Source of the DNA: Streptomyces sp. LUP47B
GTDB taxonomy: Bacteria > Actinomycetota > Actinomycetes > Streptomycetales > Streptomycetaceae
NCBI RefSeq assembly: GCF_001746295.1
Contig: NZ_MJAH01000024.1
Coordinates: 1 to 46,110, forward strand
DNA length: 46,110 nt
Reading direction: 5' to 3'
Numbering within the stretch: the stretch's first letter is position 1; the number at the start of each line of letters is the position of its first letter. Position numbers and translations under genes: made by a program. This document shows positions 23,627-33,900 of this stretch, piece after piece. The notes beneath the pieces were generated by a model, which searched no databases, was not told the DNA's origin, and worked only from the letters and a program-made list of their open reading frames with translations.

Positions 23627-26335
23627 CTACAGCGCGCCCTTCCGGGACAGCTGGTTGAAGGCCAGCCAGCCCGGCAGCACCGGCAGCCACAGCGTCAGGA
23701 GACGGAACAGCAGGACGGCCGGGGCGGCGACCTCCTTGGGGAGTCCCACGGCGATCAGACCGACCGTCAAAGTGGCCTCCACGGCGCCCACACCGCCCGG
23801 TGTCGGGGCCGCCGACCCGAGCGCGTTGCCGGCGAGGAAGACGACGGCGACGCTGGCGATGCTGAGCGACGTCCCCTCCTGGCCGAAGGCGCGGATCGAG
23901 GCGTCCAGACACATCACGAAGCACGCCGTCAGCAGCAGCATGCCGCCGATGCCGGTGACCAGCTTCTGCGGCCGCTGCAGCACGTCCAGCATGCGCGGCA
24001 CGACACCCGCGAACAGCGACCTCACGCGCGTGACGACGAATTTCCTGAGGAACGGCACCGAGGTGACCACGAGCACGAGCACCGCCACCGTCAGCAGACC
24101 CGCGATGACCGTCCGGGACGGCGACAGCGACGGCGTCTTCTCCGTACCGGTCAGATAGCCGAAGGACAGCAGCATCAGGATGTGGCAGCCGAGCCCGAAC
24201 AGCTGCGAGGCGCCGACACTCGCCACCGCGAGCCCCGGCCGCACGCCCTGGCGTTGCAGGAAGCGCGTGTTCAGTGCCACACCGCCGACCGCGGCCGGCG
24301 CGACGATCTTCACGAACGAACCGGCGACCTGGGCCGCGACCGTCCGCAGGAACCCCACCCGCTCGGGCACGAAGCCCAGCAGAGCCATGGCCGCGGCGAA
24401 GTAGCTGCACGCCGAGAACAGCACGGCGGCCGCGACCCAGCCCCACTCGGCGTTGGCGACGAGCGGCCCGAACTCGATGTGGGTGAGCTGCGTCAGCAGG
24501 AAGTACGCGCCGATGGCACCCGCGATGAAACTGATCAGCGTGCGCGGTTTCACCCGCTCCAGGCGGGCCGGTTCGACCGGTGCCTGTGGCCTGATCAGCA
24601 GCACCTGGTGGCGGATCTGCGTCAGCAGGTCCTCCTCGCGCGCCTCTTCGATGGCCTCGTCGATGGCCCGCTTCTCGGCCCGCGCTTCCGCCTTCACGGT
24701 CTTCTTGTCGGGCTTCTCGAGTACGGGTCCTGCGTCCCCCGGCGCCTCCTCCAGACGGGCCTGCTTGGCCTGATGGGACGCGTCGAGGACCGCCTCACGC
24801 TCGCGCTGGGCCCGCTCCCGCGCCAGTCTGCGCAGTGTCGCGCGCGTGGAGCGCGTCAGCGCGATGGGCTGCAGCATCGGCAGACAGTCGGCCACGGCGT
24901 CGGGGCCGAGGATGCTGACCGCCGAGGCCACCGCACGCTCCGCGCCGGCCAGCAGCCCCAGCGTCGTCACCAGCTGGGCGACGTCCATGCGCAGCAGCAG
25001 GGTGCTGGCCGCGATCTCGCCGCCACGAAGATCGGTGAGGATCACCGCACCGGAACGATCCACCAGGATCGCGTCACCCGCGAGCCTGCGGTGCGCGATA
25101 CGCCGCGACTGCAGCGCCTGCACCTGACGCCAGGTGTTGCGCAGCAGCTCGTCGGTGATTTCTTCCTCGGCCAGTGACTCGAGCGTGCGTCCGCCGGTGT
25201 GTTCGTACACCAGCATCACGGCATCGGGACCGAGCTCGGAGGTGGCGATCAGCTTGGGCGCGTTGGCACCGGCCGCGATGGCCGCGTAGGCCAGCAGCGC
25301 CTCCTGCTCCAGCGCCTGTCTGAGCGACTGGAGGCTGCTGCGGGTGGCGAAGCCGCGCAGTGTGAGATTGCGCCACACGCGGTAGAAGAAGCCCTGCGCC
25401 TGCTGCTCCCGGTCGACGACCGTCACATCCAGCGGGGGGCCGTCCTCCAGGGTGACGAAGTAGCGCCGGCCGCGGTCACTGTTCTCCGCGGTCTCCGAGG
25501 CCTCCTCGCGGGCCGCGCTGACCGGGTGGAAGCCGACGGTGCTGAGGCCCGCGATCAGCGTCTGCCCGGTGGGCCGGACATTGGGCGAGCCGACCGCGTA
25601 CAGCGTCCCGTAGGCGACCGTCCAGCCGATCAGAACCGTCAGGATGATCGAGAACGGTGTGGTGTAGCCGGTGACGAGCATCGAGAACGCGTCGAGCATG
25701 AGCACGATCCACAGCACCGCCCGCCAGCGCGGCCTGCGGGACATGCCGACGGCCGTCATATAGGCGATGACGGGCGCGAGATAGCCGTGGACCGGGTCGG
25801 TGAGGGCGTGGATGTCGCCGGGGGAGGGCTGGGTGAGTGCCTCCTGGATCGAGCCCGGGGCGGCCTTGGCGACCCACAGGTCGGTGGCGAGAGTCACACC
25901 GTGGGCGAGGACCGCGGCGAGCACGCCGTCGGCGATCCGCAGTCCGTCGCGCTTGATCAGCCGTTCGATCGCGAACGCGACCGGGACGAGGAGGATCGCG
26001 ATGCTGGAGGCGAGACCGGCGATCTTGATGAGCAGGTCGGGTGCCTGGCCGGTGCCCTTGTTGATGTCCTGTTCGAGGCCGGAGGTGGTGCCGTGCGCGA
26101 ACGCGGCGATCGCGAGCAGGACGACGACGGCCAGCACGCCGACCAGCAGTCGCATGAGGTCGGAGGGCCGGTGCACGCGCGCGGGAAGCAGCGGTTCGTC
26201 GCGCTCGACCTCGTCGGCGTGCACCTCCTCGACGCAGGCGTCGGTGCCCTTGCCGTCCGCGTCGGCGGTGTCGGGGCGCGACGAAGCGTCAGAGGTGCTC
26301 TCGGCGCCCTCCGGGTGCACACCCTGTGGCTTCAT
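23627..26335 (-). CDS. Pseudokinase-like and LPG-synthase/flippase-type membrane fusion protein
   Basis: A 902-residue inner membrane protein in four parts: an acidic cytoplasmic start (about 1-55); six or so membrane helices (about 60-270); a soluble region (about 280-580) resembling a degenerate protein kinase (VYEHTGGRTLESL, then IAHRRLAGDAILVD near 415 and LTDLRGGE near 432, where a kinase has HxD and DFG); and a C-terminal LPG-synthase-type/UPF0104 helix bundle (about 590-895) ending with NALGSAAPTPGGVGAVE. That last motif is the signature of the flippase domain of MprF and YbhN. It probably moves or senses a lipid; the catalytic aminoacyl-transfer domain of MprF is absent. A coiled, charged linker (EKPDKKTVKAEARAEKR) joins the parts. 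The start is ATG 26335, preceded by AGAAGAGA. Confidence 0.82.
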   Translation of the reverse strand: MKPQGVHPEGAESTSDASSRPDTADADGKGTDACVEEVHADEVERDEPLLPARVHRPSDLMRLLVGVLAVVVLLAIAAFAHGTTSGLEQDINKGTGQAPDLLIKIAGLASSIAILLVPVAFAIERLIKRDGLRIADGVLAAVLAHGVTLATDLWVAKAAPGSIQEALTQPSPGDIHALTDPVHGYLAPVIAYMTAVGMSRRPRWRAVLWIVLMLDAFSMLVTGYTTPFSIILTVLIGWTVAYGTLYAVGSPNVRPTGQTLIAGLSTVGFHPVSAAREEASETAENSDRGRRYFVTLEDGPPLDVTVVDREQQAQGFFYRVWRNLTLRGFATRSSLQSLRQALEQEALLAYAAIAAGANAPKLIATSELGPDAVMLVYEHTGGRTLESLAEEEITDELLRNTWRQVQALQSRRIAHRRLAGDAILVDRSGAVILTDLRGGEIAASTLLLRMDVAQLVTTLGLLAGAERAVASAVSILGPDAVADCLPMLQPIALTRSTRATLRRLARERAQREREAVLDASHQAKQARLEEAPGDAGPVLEKPDKKTVKAEARAEKRAIDEAIEEAREEDLLTQIRHQVLLIRPQAPVEPARLERVKPRTLISFIAGAIGAYFLLTQLTHIEFGPLVANAEWGWVAAAVLFSACSYFAAAMALLGFVPERVGFLRTVAAQVAGSFVKIVAPAAVGGVALNTRFLQRQGVRPGLAVASVGASQLFGLGCHILMLLSFGYLTGTEKTPSLSPSRTVIAGLLTVAVLVLVVTSVPFLRKFVVTRVRSLFAGVVPRMLDVLQRPQKLVTGIGGMLLLTACFVMCLDASIRAFGQEGTSLSIASVAVVFLAGNALGSAAPTPGGVGAVEATLTVGLIAVGLPKEVAAPAVLLFRLLTLWLPVLPGWLAFNQLSRKGAL

Positions 26336-26521
26336 CGTCTCTTCTTGATCTCGTATCACCAGTCACCGCCCGCACGATGGTGGCATGCCCCACCGACACG
26401 CGGGGGCGTCAGGGTGCACATGCGGGGGCGCACAGTCTGCCCGAAGCGCTGTCCCTGAGCGAGGGATACGCACAGTCGCGAGCCCGTCACATTGTCGGTG
26501 GGGTGGGGCAGGATGGGGCGG

Positions 26522-26908
26522 ATGAGCGAGCAGAGCCTTCCTCGGGATGCCCACCTGGAGTACGCGGACACGCTGCCGGAGTACGCCGAGCGGGTCCTCG
26601 ACGTCGCCGAACGCATTCCGCCGGGGCGCGTCATGACGTACGGCGACGTCGCCGAGTGGCTGGAGGAGGGCGGCCCCCGTCAGGTCGGCCGGGTCATGGC
26701 CCTGTACGGCGGAGCCGTCCCGTGGTGGCGTGTCGTCCGCTCGGACGGCGTCCTGCTTCCCGGGCACGAACTGCGGGCGCTCGGCCACTACCGCGCCGAG
26801 GGCACGCCCCTGAAGGAGGCGAGCAGGGCCGCCGGGAACCATCTGCCGCGCCTCGACATGAGACGGGCGCGCTGGGACGGCGGCGATCCGGCGGAGGGTC
26901 ACACCTGA
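26522..26908 (+). CDS. DNA alkyltransferase-like protein (MGMT family, ATL)
   Basis: A 128-residue DNA repair protein with the fold of O6-methylguanine methyltransferase. The usual reactive Cys motif PCHRV is replaced by PWWRV at 67-71, so it cannot accept a methyl group. Proteins of this type bind bulky O6-alkylguanine, flip it out and hand it to nucleotide excision repair. The DNA-binding wing segment RIPPGRVMTYGDVA is present. ATG 26522 is chosen because it begins MSEQ and because CAGGAT at 26509-26514 lies seven bases upstream (with GTCACA 17 bp further up), consistent with a leaderless transcript; ATG 26513 and TTG 26492 are in-frame alternatives. It is followed by adnA, another DNA break repair gene. 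Confidence 0.87.
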   Translation: MSEQSLPRDAHLEYADTLPEYAERVLDVAERIPPGRVMTYGDVAEWLEEGGPRQVGRVMALYGGAVPWWRVVRSDGVLLPGHELRALGHYRAEGTPLKEASRAAGNHLPRLDMRRARWDGGDPAEGHT

Positions 26909-27174
26909 CAGCTTCCGCCATCCCGCGGGCCCGGGGACACCCTGAGACCCGTACGGGGGAAACAGGGCACGTCCGTGGCATGCCGTACGTTCGTGGGGTG
27001 AGGGACGTACGGGTCGCGTGGGCCGCATGGGTCGCGCGGGAAGAAGCGGAAGTCCTGCTTCCGTACTCGGCGTCGGCGTAGCGTCGGCGGCACGCGTCCC
27101 CCTCACCCCCCGTCCACCGCCCTCCACGCGCGGGGGGCCGCCCAACAGCACACCCACCAGGACCGGCGAACCAC

Positions 27175-30100
27175 GTGAGCTCCTCTTCCTCCACCAGGCG
27201 TCTGTCGCACTCCGCGGTGCGACAGGGGACCCGTGGCGCTTACCGACTGGTCCGTACCCCGCCGGCCCGGATGGATCCCCCTCGTCTGGACGCCGCACAG
27301 CGCGCCGTGGTTGAGCACGGCAGCGGCCCTTTGCTCGTTCTTGCAGGTCCGGGTACCGGGAAGACCACCACGCTCGTCGAGTCGGTCGCCTCACGAATCG
27401 CCCGTGGAGGGGACCCCGCGCGCGTGCTCGTGCTGACGTTCAGCCGCAAGGCGGCCGTCGAGCTGCGCGACCGCATGGCGCTGCGCATAGGAGCGGCGCG
27501 CGCGCCGCAGGCGACCACCTTCCACTCGTTCTGCTACGCCCTGGTCCGCGCCCACCAGGACAGTGACCTGTTCGTGGAGCCGCTGCGGCTGCTGTCGGGA
27601 CCCGAGCAGGACGTGACCGTACGCGAACTGCTCGCCGCCCAGCCCGACCTGGAGCGGCTGGGCCTCGCGCATGTGCGCTGGCCGGACGAACTGCGCGCCT
27701 GTCTGACCACCCGCGGCTTCGCCGACGAGGTTCGCGCGGTCCTCGCCCGCAGCCGTGAACTGGGCCTCGGACCGGGTGCCCTGGACGCCTTCGCCCGCCG
27801 CAGCGGCCGCCCCGACTGGCAGGCCGCCGCCGCCTTCCTCGCCGAGTACCTCGACGTCCTCGACCTCCAGGGCGTCCTCGACTACGCCGAACTCGTCCAC
27901 CGCGCGGTGCTCCTCGCCCGCCGCCCCGAGGTCGCCGAGCGACTCGCCGCCCAGTACGACGCCGTGTTCGTCGACGAGTACCAGGACACCGACCCGGCCC
28001 AGGTACGGCTGCTGCAGGCGCTCGCCGGGGGTGGCCGCACCCTCGTCGCCTTCGGCGACCCCGACCAGTCGATCTACGCGTTCCGTGGCGCGGACGTCAA
28101 CGGCATCCTCGACTTCCCGTACGCCTTCCCGCGCGCGGACGGCCGGACGGCCCCCGTCGAGGTCCTGCGCACCTCCCGCCGCTCCGGAGCCGCCCTGCTT
28201 GCCGCGACCCGTCTGGTGACCCAGCGCATGCCGCTGACCCGGCTGCCGGCGGAGAAGGTCCGCGCCCACCGGGAGCTCGCCCCGGTCCGGGACGGGGGAC
28301 ACGTTGAGGTGTACACGTACCCGACGTCCGGCACCGAACTGGACAACATCGCGGACATCCTGCGCCGGGCGCATCTGGAGGACGGCGTCCCCTGGGGCGA
28401 GATGGCGGTTCTGGTGCGCGCGGGATCCCGCACGATTCCGACGGTCCGGCGCGCTCTCACAGCGGCCGGAGTTCCCCTCGACATCGACGGCGACGACCTG
28501 GCCCTGCGACACGAACCGGCGGTGGCGCCGCTGCTGACGGCGCTGCGAGCGGTGGCCACGGCGGAGGCGGCGGAGGGTGCCGTACGGCTTGAGGAGGGCG
28601 ACGCTTCCGACGAGCCGCGGTCGGTGTCCGACGAGGAGGTGGGGCAGGGCGCGGCCGAGGAGCCGCAGCAGGGCGTGGCCGAGGAGCCGGGGTCGGTGTC
28701 CGACGAGGAGCCGGGGCAGGACTTCGCCGACGAGGCGCGGCGGGGCTCGGCCGAGGAGCCGGAGCAGGGCTCGGCCGACCAGCCGCAGTCGGTGTCCCAT
28801 GACGAGCCGCAGCAGGGCTCGGCCGACCAGCCGCAGTCGGTGTCCCATGACGAGCCGGAGCAGGGCTCGGCCGACCAGCCGCAGTCGGTGTCCCATGACG
28901 AGCCGCAGCAGGGCTCGGCCGAGGAGCCGTGGTCGGTGTCCGCCGACGAGCCGCAGCAGGACCCCGCCGACGAGCCGCAGCCCCCCTCGGCCCAACCGCC
29001 GTCCGACACCTCGTGGCTCGACACCGAGACCGCCCTCACCCTGCTCGCCTCCCCCCTCGCCGGTATGGACGCCGCCGACCTGCGCCGTCTCGGCCGTGCC
29101 CTGCGGGACGAGGAGCGGGCCGCGGGCAACGCCCTGCCGCCGCCCTCCGACGTGCTGCTCGCGCGGGCGCTCGCCGAGCCCGAACGCCTGGCCGTGCACG
29201 ACCCCGCCTACGCGCGCGGAGCCCAGCGGCTCGGCGCGCTGCTCGCCAAGGCCCGCGAGCGCCTCGCGAACGGCGGCAGCGCCGAGGAGGCGCTGTGGGA
29301 CCTGTGGGAGGGCACGCCGTGGCCCGGGCGCCTTGAGCGGGCCGCCCGGCGCGGCGGCGCCGCGGGACGCAACGCGGACCGTGATCTCGACGCCGTGTGC
29401 GCTCTGTTCGCAACCGCCGCGCGCGCGGAGGAGCGCACCGGAGGCCGCGGCGCCCTGAACTTCCTGGAGGAGATCGACGCCGAGGACATCGCCGCCGACA
29501 CCCTCACCCGGCGTGCCGTACGCCCCGACGCCGTCCGCCTGATGACCGCGCACCGCTCCAAGGGGCTGGAGTGGCGCCTGGTCGTCGTCGCGGGCGTCCA
29601 GGAGGGCCTGTGGCCGGACCTGCGCCGCCGCGGCTCCCTCCTGGAGGCCGACCGCATCGGCCGCGACGGACTCGCCGAACCGCTCACCCCGGGCGCCCTG
29701 CTGGCCGAGGAGCGCCGCCTGTTCTACGTGGCCGCCACGCGTGCGCGCGAACGACTCGTGGTCACCGCGGTGAAGGCACCGGCGGACGACGGCGACCAGC
29801 CCTCCCGTTTCCTGACCGAACTCGGCGTCGAACCCAGGGACGTGACGGGCCGCCCCCGCCGCCCGCTGTCCGTCGCCGCCCTGGTCGCCGAACTCCGCGC
29901 CACCACCGTCGACCCACGCGTCTCCGACACGCTGAGGCAGGCCGCCGCCCGCAGGCTGGCACGGCTCGCCGCCCTCGCCGACGAGGACGGCCGCCCGCTC
30001 GTCCCCTCCGCCCATCCCTACCGCTGGTGGGGAATGTTCGAGCCGACCGAGTCCAAGGTGCCGCTGCGTAACCGCGACCAGCCCGTCGTGCTCTCCGGCA

Positions 30101-30885
30101 GCGCCCTCGACCAGCTCGCCAACACCTGCGCTCTGCAGTGGTTCCTGGGCCGCGAGGTGAAGGCCGACGCGCCCGCGACGGTCGCCCAGGGCTTCGGCAA
30201 CGTCGTGCACGTCCTCGCCGACGAGGTCGCCTCCGGACACACGCCCGCCGATCTCGACGTCCTCATGGAGCGCCTCGACTCCGTGTGGAACGCGCTCGCC
30301 TTCGACGCGCCCTGGAAGTCGGCGCAGGAGAAGGAGAACGCGCGCGTGGCGCTCGAACGCTTCCTGAAGTGGCACGTCATGGACCGCACCGGCCGCACGC
30401 CGGTGGCCAGCGAGCACGACTTCGACGTCACCCTGGAGGCGGGCGAGGTCGCGGTGCGCATCCGCGGCCAGATGGACCGCGTGGAGGCCGACGGTGAAGG
30501 CCGCGCATATGTCGTCGACTTCAAGACCGGCAAGCAGCCGGTGAGTTCCGCCGAGGTCGAACGCCACCCCCAGCTCGCCGTCTACCAGCTCGCCGTCCGC
30601 GAGGGTGCCGTCGACGAGGCCTTCGACGGCATACGGCCGGAGCCGGGCGGCGCCGAACTCGTCCAGCTGCGCCAGGGCGCCCCCAAGCGGGACGGCGGCG
30701 AGACCCTCCCCAAGGTGCAGGCGCAGGAACCGCTGGAAGGGGAGTGGGTCGGAGATCTGCTCGCCACGGCGGCGGGGAAGGTCCTCGACGAACGGTTCAC
30801 ACCGAACGCGGGGCAGCACTGCTCCCATTGCGCCTTCCGGGCCTCGTGCAGCGCTCAACCGGAAGGACGGCAGATCGTGGAGTGA
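27175..30885 (+). CDS. adnA: AdnA, helicase-nuclease subunit for double-strand break resection
   Basis: A 1236-residue subunit of the AdnAB motor-nuclease, the actinobacterial counterpart of RecBCD/AddAB. UvrD-type motor: Walker A GPGTGKTT at 58-65, Walker B VDEYQDTD, GDPDQSIYAFRGAD, and TAHRSKGLEW. C-terminal RecB-like nuclease: GQMDRVEADG, VDFKTGK near 1111 and QLAVYQLAV. C985 with C1216, C1219 and C1225 (HCSHCAFRASC) match the Fe-S staple of AddB-type nucleases. The motor motifs are complete; from memory the mycobacterial AdnA motor is vestigial, so it may be more active here. Odd: a Glu/Gln/Ser-rich repeat insertion of about 140 residues (roughly 475-620) splits the motor. The start GTG 27175 is provisional; ATG 27271 is another choice. 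adnB follows after 111 bp. Confidence 0.93.
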   Translation: MSSSSSTRRLSHSAVRQGTRGAYRLVRTPPARMDPPRLDAAQRAVVEHGSGPLLVLAGPGTGKTTTLVESVASRIARGGDPARVLVLTFSRKAAVELRDRMALRIGAARAPQATTFHSFCYALVRAHQDSDLFVEPLRLLSGPEQDVTVRELLAAQPDLERLGLAHVRWPDELRACLTTRGFADEVRAVLARSRELGLGPGALDAFARRSGRPDWQAAAAFLAEYLDVLDLQGVLDYAELVHRAVLLARRPEVAERLAAQYDAVFVDEYQDTDPAQVRLLQALAGGGRTLVAFGDPDQSIYAFRGADVNGILDFPYAFPRADGRTAPVEVLRTSRRSGAALLAATRLVTQRMPLTRLPAEKVRAHRELAPVRDGGHVEVYTYPTSGTELDNIADILRRAHLEDGVPWGEMAVLVRAGSRTIPTVRRALTAAGVPLDIDGDDLALRHEPAVAPLLTALRAVATAEAAEGAVRLEEGDASDEPRSVSDEEVGQGAAEEPQQGVAEEPGSVSDEEPGQDFADEARRGSAEEPEQGSADQPQSVSHDEPQQGSADQPQSVSHDEPEQGSADQPQSVSHDEPQQGSAEEPWSVSADEPQQDPADEPQPPSAQPPSDTSWLDTETALTLLASPLAGMDAADLRRLGRALRDEERAAGNALPPPSDVLLARALAEPERLAVHDPAYARGAQRLGALLAKARERLANGGSAEEALWDLWEGTPWPGRLERAARRGGAAGRNADRDLDAVCALFATAARAEERTGGRGALNFLEEIDAEDIAADTLTRRAVRPDAVRLMTAHRSKGLEWRLVVVAGVQEGLWPDLRRRGSLLEADRIGRDGLAEPLTPGALLAEERRLFYVAATRARERLVVTAVKAPADDGDQPSRFLTELGVEPRDVTGRPRRPLSVAALVAELRATTVDPRVSDTLRQAAARRLARLAALADEDGRPLVPSAHPYRWWGMFEPTESKVPLRNRDQPVVLSGSALDQLANTCALQWFLGREVKADAPATVAQGFGNVVHVLADEVASGHTPADLDVLMERLDSVWNALAFDAPWKSAQEKENARVALERFLKWHVMDRTGRTPVASEHDFDVTLEAGEVAVRIRGQMDRVEADGEGRAYVVDFKTGKQPVSSAEVERHPQLAVYQLAVREGAVDEAFDGIRPEPGGAELVQLRQGAPKRDGGETLPKVQAQEPLEGEWVGDLLATAAGKVLDERFTPNAGQHCSHCAFRASCSAQPEGRQIVE
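28762..28953. repeat. 48-bp tandem repeats within adnA
   Basis: Three near-identical 48-bp units (from 28762, 28810 and 28858) and a fourth more diverged one (28906-28953), each encoding a 16-residue block of the type EQGSADQPQSVSHDEP. Degenerate copies extend on both sides, from about 28597 to 29000. The reading frame is kept throughout. Confidence 0.92.
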
Positions 30886-30996
30886 GGGGAGCACGCCGGT
30901 GTGATCAGTCGCACCACGCGTGCTGACCTGCGCTTCTTCCGGCCCGCCGGGATGATTCGTCCTCCGTTGTCAGTGCGCGCCGCTAGCCTCTGCGAC

Positions 30997-33900
30997 ATGC
31001 CCGCCCGTATCACCGATCCCGATCAGCTCAAGGAGCTCCTCGGTATCCCGTTCACCCCGGAGCAGACGGCCTGCATCACCGCGCCGCCCGCCCCGCAGGT
31101 GATCGTGGCCGGTGCCGGCTCGGGCAAGACGACGGTGATGGCGGCCCGCGTGGTCTGGCTGGTCGGCACCGGCCAGGTCGCCCCCGAACAGGTCCTCGGC
31201 CTCACCTTCACCAACAAGGCCGCCGGCGAACTCGCGGAGCGCGTCCGCAAGGCACTCGTCAAGGCAGGCGTCACCGACCCCGACGTCATCGACCCGGACA
31301 ACCCGCCGGGCGAGCCCGTGATCTCCACCTATCACGCCTTCGCGGGCCGCCTGCTGACCGACCACGGCCTGCGCATCGGGCTCGAACCCACCTCCAGGCT
31401 GCTCGCCGACGCCACCCGCTACCAGCTCGCCGCACGCGTACTGCGCGAGGCCCCCGGCCCCTACCCTGCCCTGACCCGCTCCTTCGCCGACCTCGTCAGC
31501 GACCTCCTCACCCTTGACGCGGAACTCGCCGAGCACCTCGTGCCCCCCGAGCGCCTGCGCGCGTACGACGCCGAACTGCTGCGCGACCTGCAGGGCGCCA
31601 AGCTCACCAACGACGCCCTGCGCAGGGTCCCCGAGACGGCCGCCGCCCGCCGTGAACTGGCCGAGCTGGTCGTCCGCTACCGCGCCGCCAAACGCGAACG
31701 CGACCTGCTCGACTTCGGCGACCAGATCGCCCTGTCCGCACGCCTCGCGGGGACCCCGGAGGTGGGCCGCATCCTGCGCGACGAGTTCAAGGTGGTGCTG
31801 CTCGACGAGTACCAGGACACCTCGGTCGCCCAGCGCGTCCTGCTGGCAGGCCTGTTCGGCGGCGGCACCGGCCATCCGGTCACCGCCGTCGGCGACCCCT
31901 GCCAGGCCATCTACGGCTGGCGCGGCGCCTCCGTCGCCAACCTCGACGACTTCCCCGAACACTTCGCCCACCCCGACGGCCGGCCCGCCACGCGCCAGGC
32001 GCTCAGCGAGAACCGCCGCAGCGGCGGCCGCCTCCTCGACCTCGCCAACGGCCTCGCCGAGCCCCTGCGCGCCATGCACGCGGGCGTGGAAGCCCTCCGC
32101 CCGGCCCCCGGCGCCGAGCGCGACGGCATGGTGCGCTGCGCCCTCCTGCCCACCCACGCCGAGGAGATCGACTGGCTCGCGGATTCGATCGCCCATCTCG
32201 TACGGACCGGGAAGGAGCCCGGCGAGATCGCCGTCCTGTGCCGCACGGCGACCGACTTCGCCGAGATCCAGGGCGCCCTCGTCGAACGGGACGTCCCGGT
32301 CGAGGTGGTGGGACTCTCGGGCCTGCTGCATCTGCCCGAGGTCGCCGACCTGGTCGCCGTCTGCGAGGTCCTCCAGGACCCCGGTGCCAACGCCGCCCTG
32401 GTCCGCCTGCTGACCGGCCCGCGCTGGCGCATCGGCCCGCGCGACCTCGCCCTCCTCGGCCGGCGCGCCCGGCGGCTCGTGTCGTACACGCGCGTGGACG
32501 GCGACGACGACCCCGACCGCCGGCTCGCCGAGGCCGTCGAGGGGGTCGACCCGGCCGAGGTGATCTCGCTCGCCGACGCTCTGGAGACCTTCCTGGAGAC
32601 ACCCCTTTACAGCGACGCCGAGGACGACGACGGGCTGCCCTTCTCGCCGGACGCGCGTGTGCGGTTCGCGCGCCTGGCCACCGAACTGCGCGACCTTCGC
32701 CGCTCGCTCGCCGACCCCCTGATGGACGTCCTGCACCGCGTCCTCGCCGTCACCGGCCTGGAGGTCGAACTGGCGGCGTCCCCGCACGCGTTGGCCGCCC
32801 GCCGCCGCGAGACCCTGTCCAACTTCCTCGACATCGCCGCCTCGTTCGCGGCCGGTGACAACGAGGCGACCCTCCTCGCCTTCCTCGGCTTCCTGCGCAC
32901 CGCCGCCCAGTACGAGAAGGGCCTCGACAACGCACTGCCAGGCGGTGAGAACACCGTCAAGGTGCTCACCGCGCACAAGTCCAAGGGCCTGGAGTGGGAT
33001 GTCGTCGCCGTCCCCGGCCTGGTCACCGGCACCTTCCCGAGCACCCAGGGCCGCGAGAAGTGGACGGCCCAGGGCAAGGTGCTGCCGCACGCGCTGCGAG
33101 GCGACACCGACACCCTGCCCGACATCGACTCCTGGGACTCACGCGGCATGAAGGCCTTCCACGAGGCCATGAAGGACCATCAGCACACCGAGGAACTCCG
33201 CCTCGGCTACGTCACCTTCACCCGCCCCCGCTCGCTCCTCCTCGGCTCCGGCCACTGGTGGGGACCGACACAGAAGAAGCCCCGAGGACCGTCCGACTTC
33301 CTCAAGGCCCTGTCCGACCACTGCACGGCCGGCTACGGCGAGATCGAGGCCTGGGCCGACGAACCTGCCGAGGACGCCGAGAACCCCGCCCTGCACGGAC
33401 AGAGCGCCGACCAGGTCTGGCCCCTGCCCCTCGACGACGCCGCCCTCGCGCGCCGCCGAGCCGCCGCCGAGACGGTCCTTGGCCATTTGGAGAACCTCGC
33501 CTCCCACACGGACGGCCATCCCGCCGTTGCCCACGACCCGGACACCTACGACGACCCGGACTGGCCCCCGCCACCGGATGACGAGGAGCCGGACTTCGCG
33601 GAGCGGGACTTCGCAGCACCCGCCCCGGATGACTTCGTGGACGCCGAGGACGAGCCCCTCCCCGAGGACCCCGCAGACTGGGACACCTGGACGACGGTCC
33701 GCGCGGCCGTCCCGCACCAGGCCACCGCCCCGGACGGCGACGAGCCCCCCGGCCCCGGCGAAGGCCCGCGCAGCCATCCCGAGGAGCGTCCGCGCGCCCG
33801 GCAGCAGACTCCCACGCACCCCCGGCTCACCCCCGAGGAAGCCCGCACCATCGCCTCCTGGGACCGCGATCTCGACGCCCTGGCCGGGGAACTGCTGCGG

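Noticed and set aside
26981..27082. A 33-codon ORF (MPYVRGVRDVRVAWAAW...) in the 266-bp gap between the ATL and adnA genes.
   Set aside because: No ribosome site and no recognised family. Its first codons are part of a CGTACG-containing inverted repeat (26983-26990 with 27005-27012), which accounts for much of the sequence.
27391..30894. An 1167-codon open frame antisense to adnA.
   Set aside because: AdnA has all helicase and nuclease motifs. The antisense frame has no recognisable domain and no start signal.
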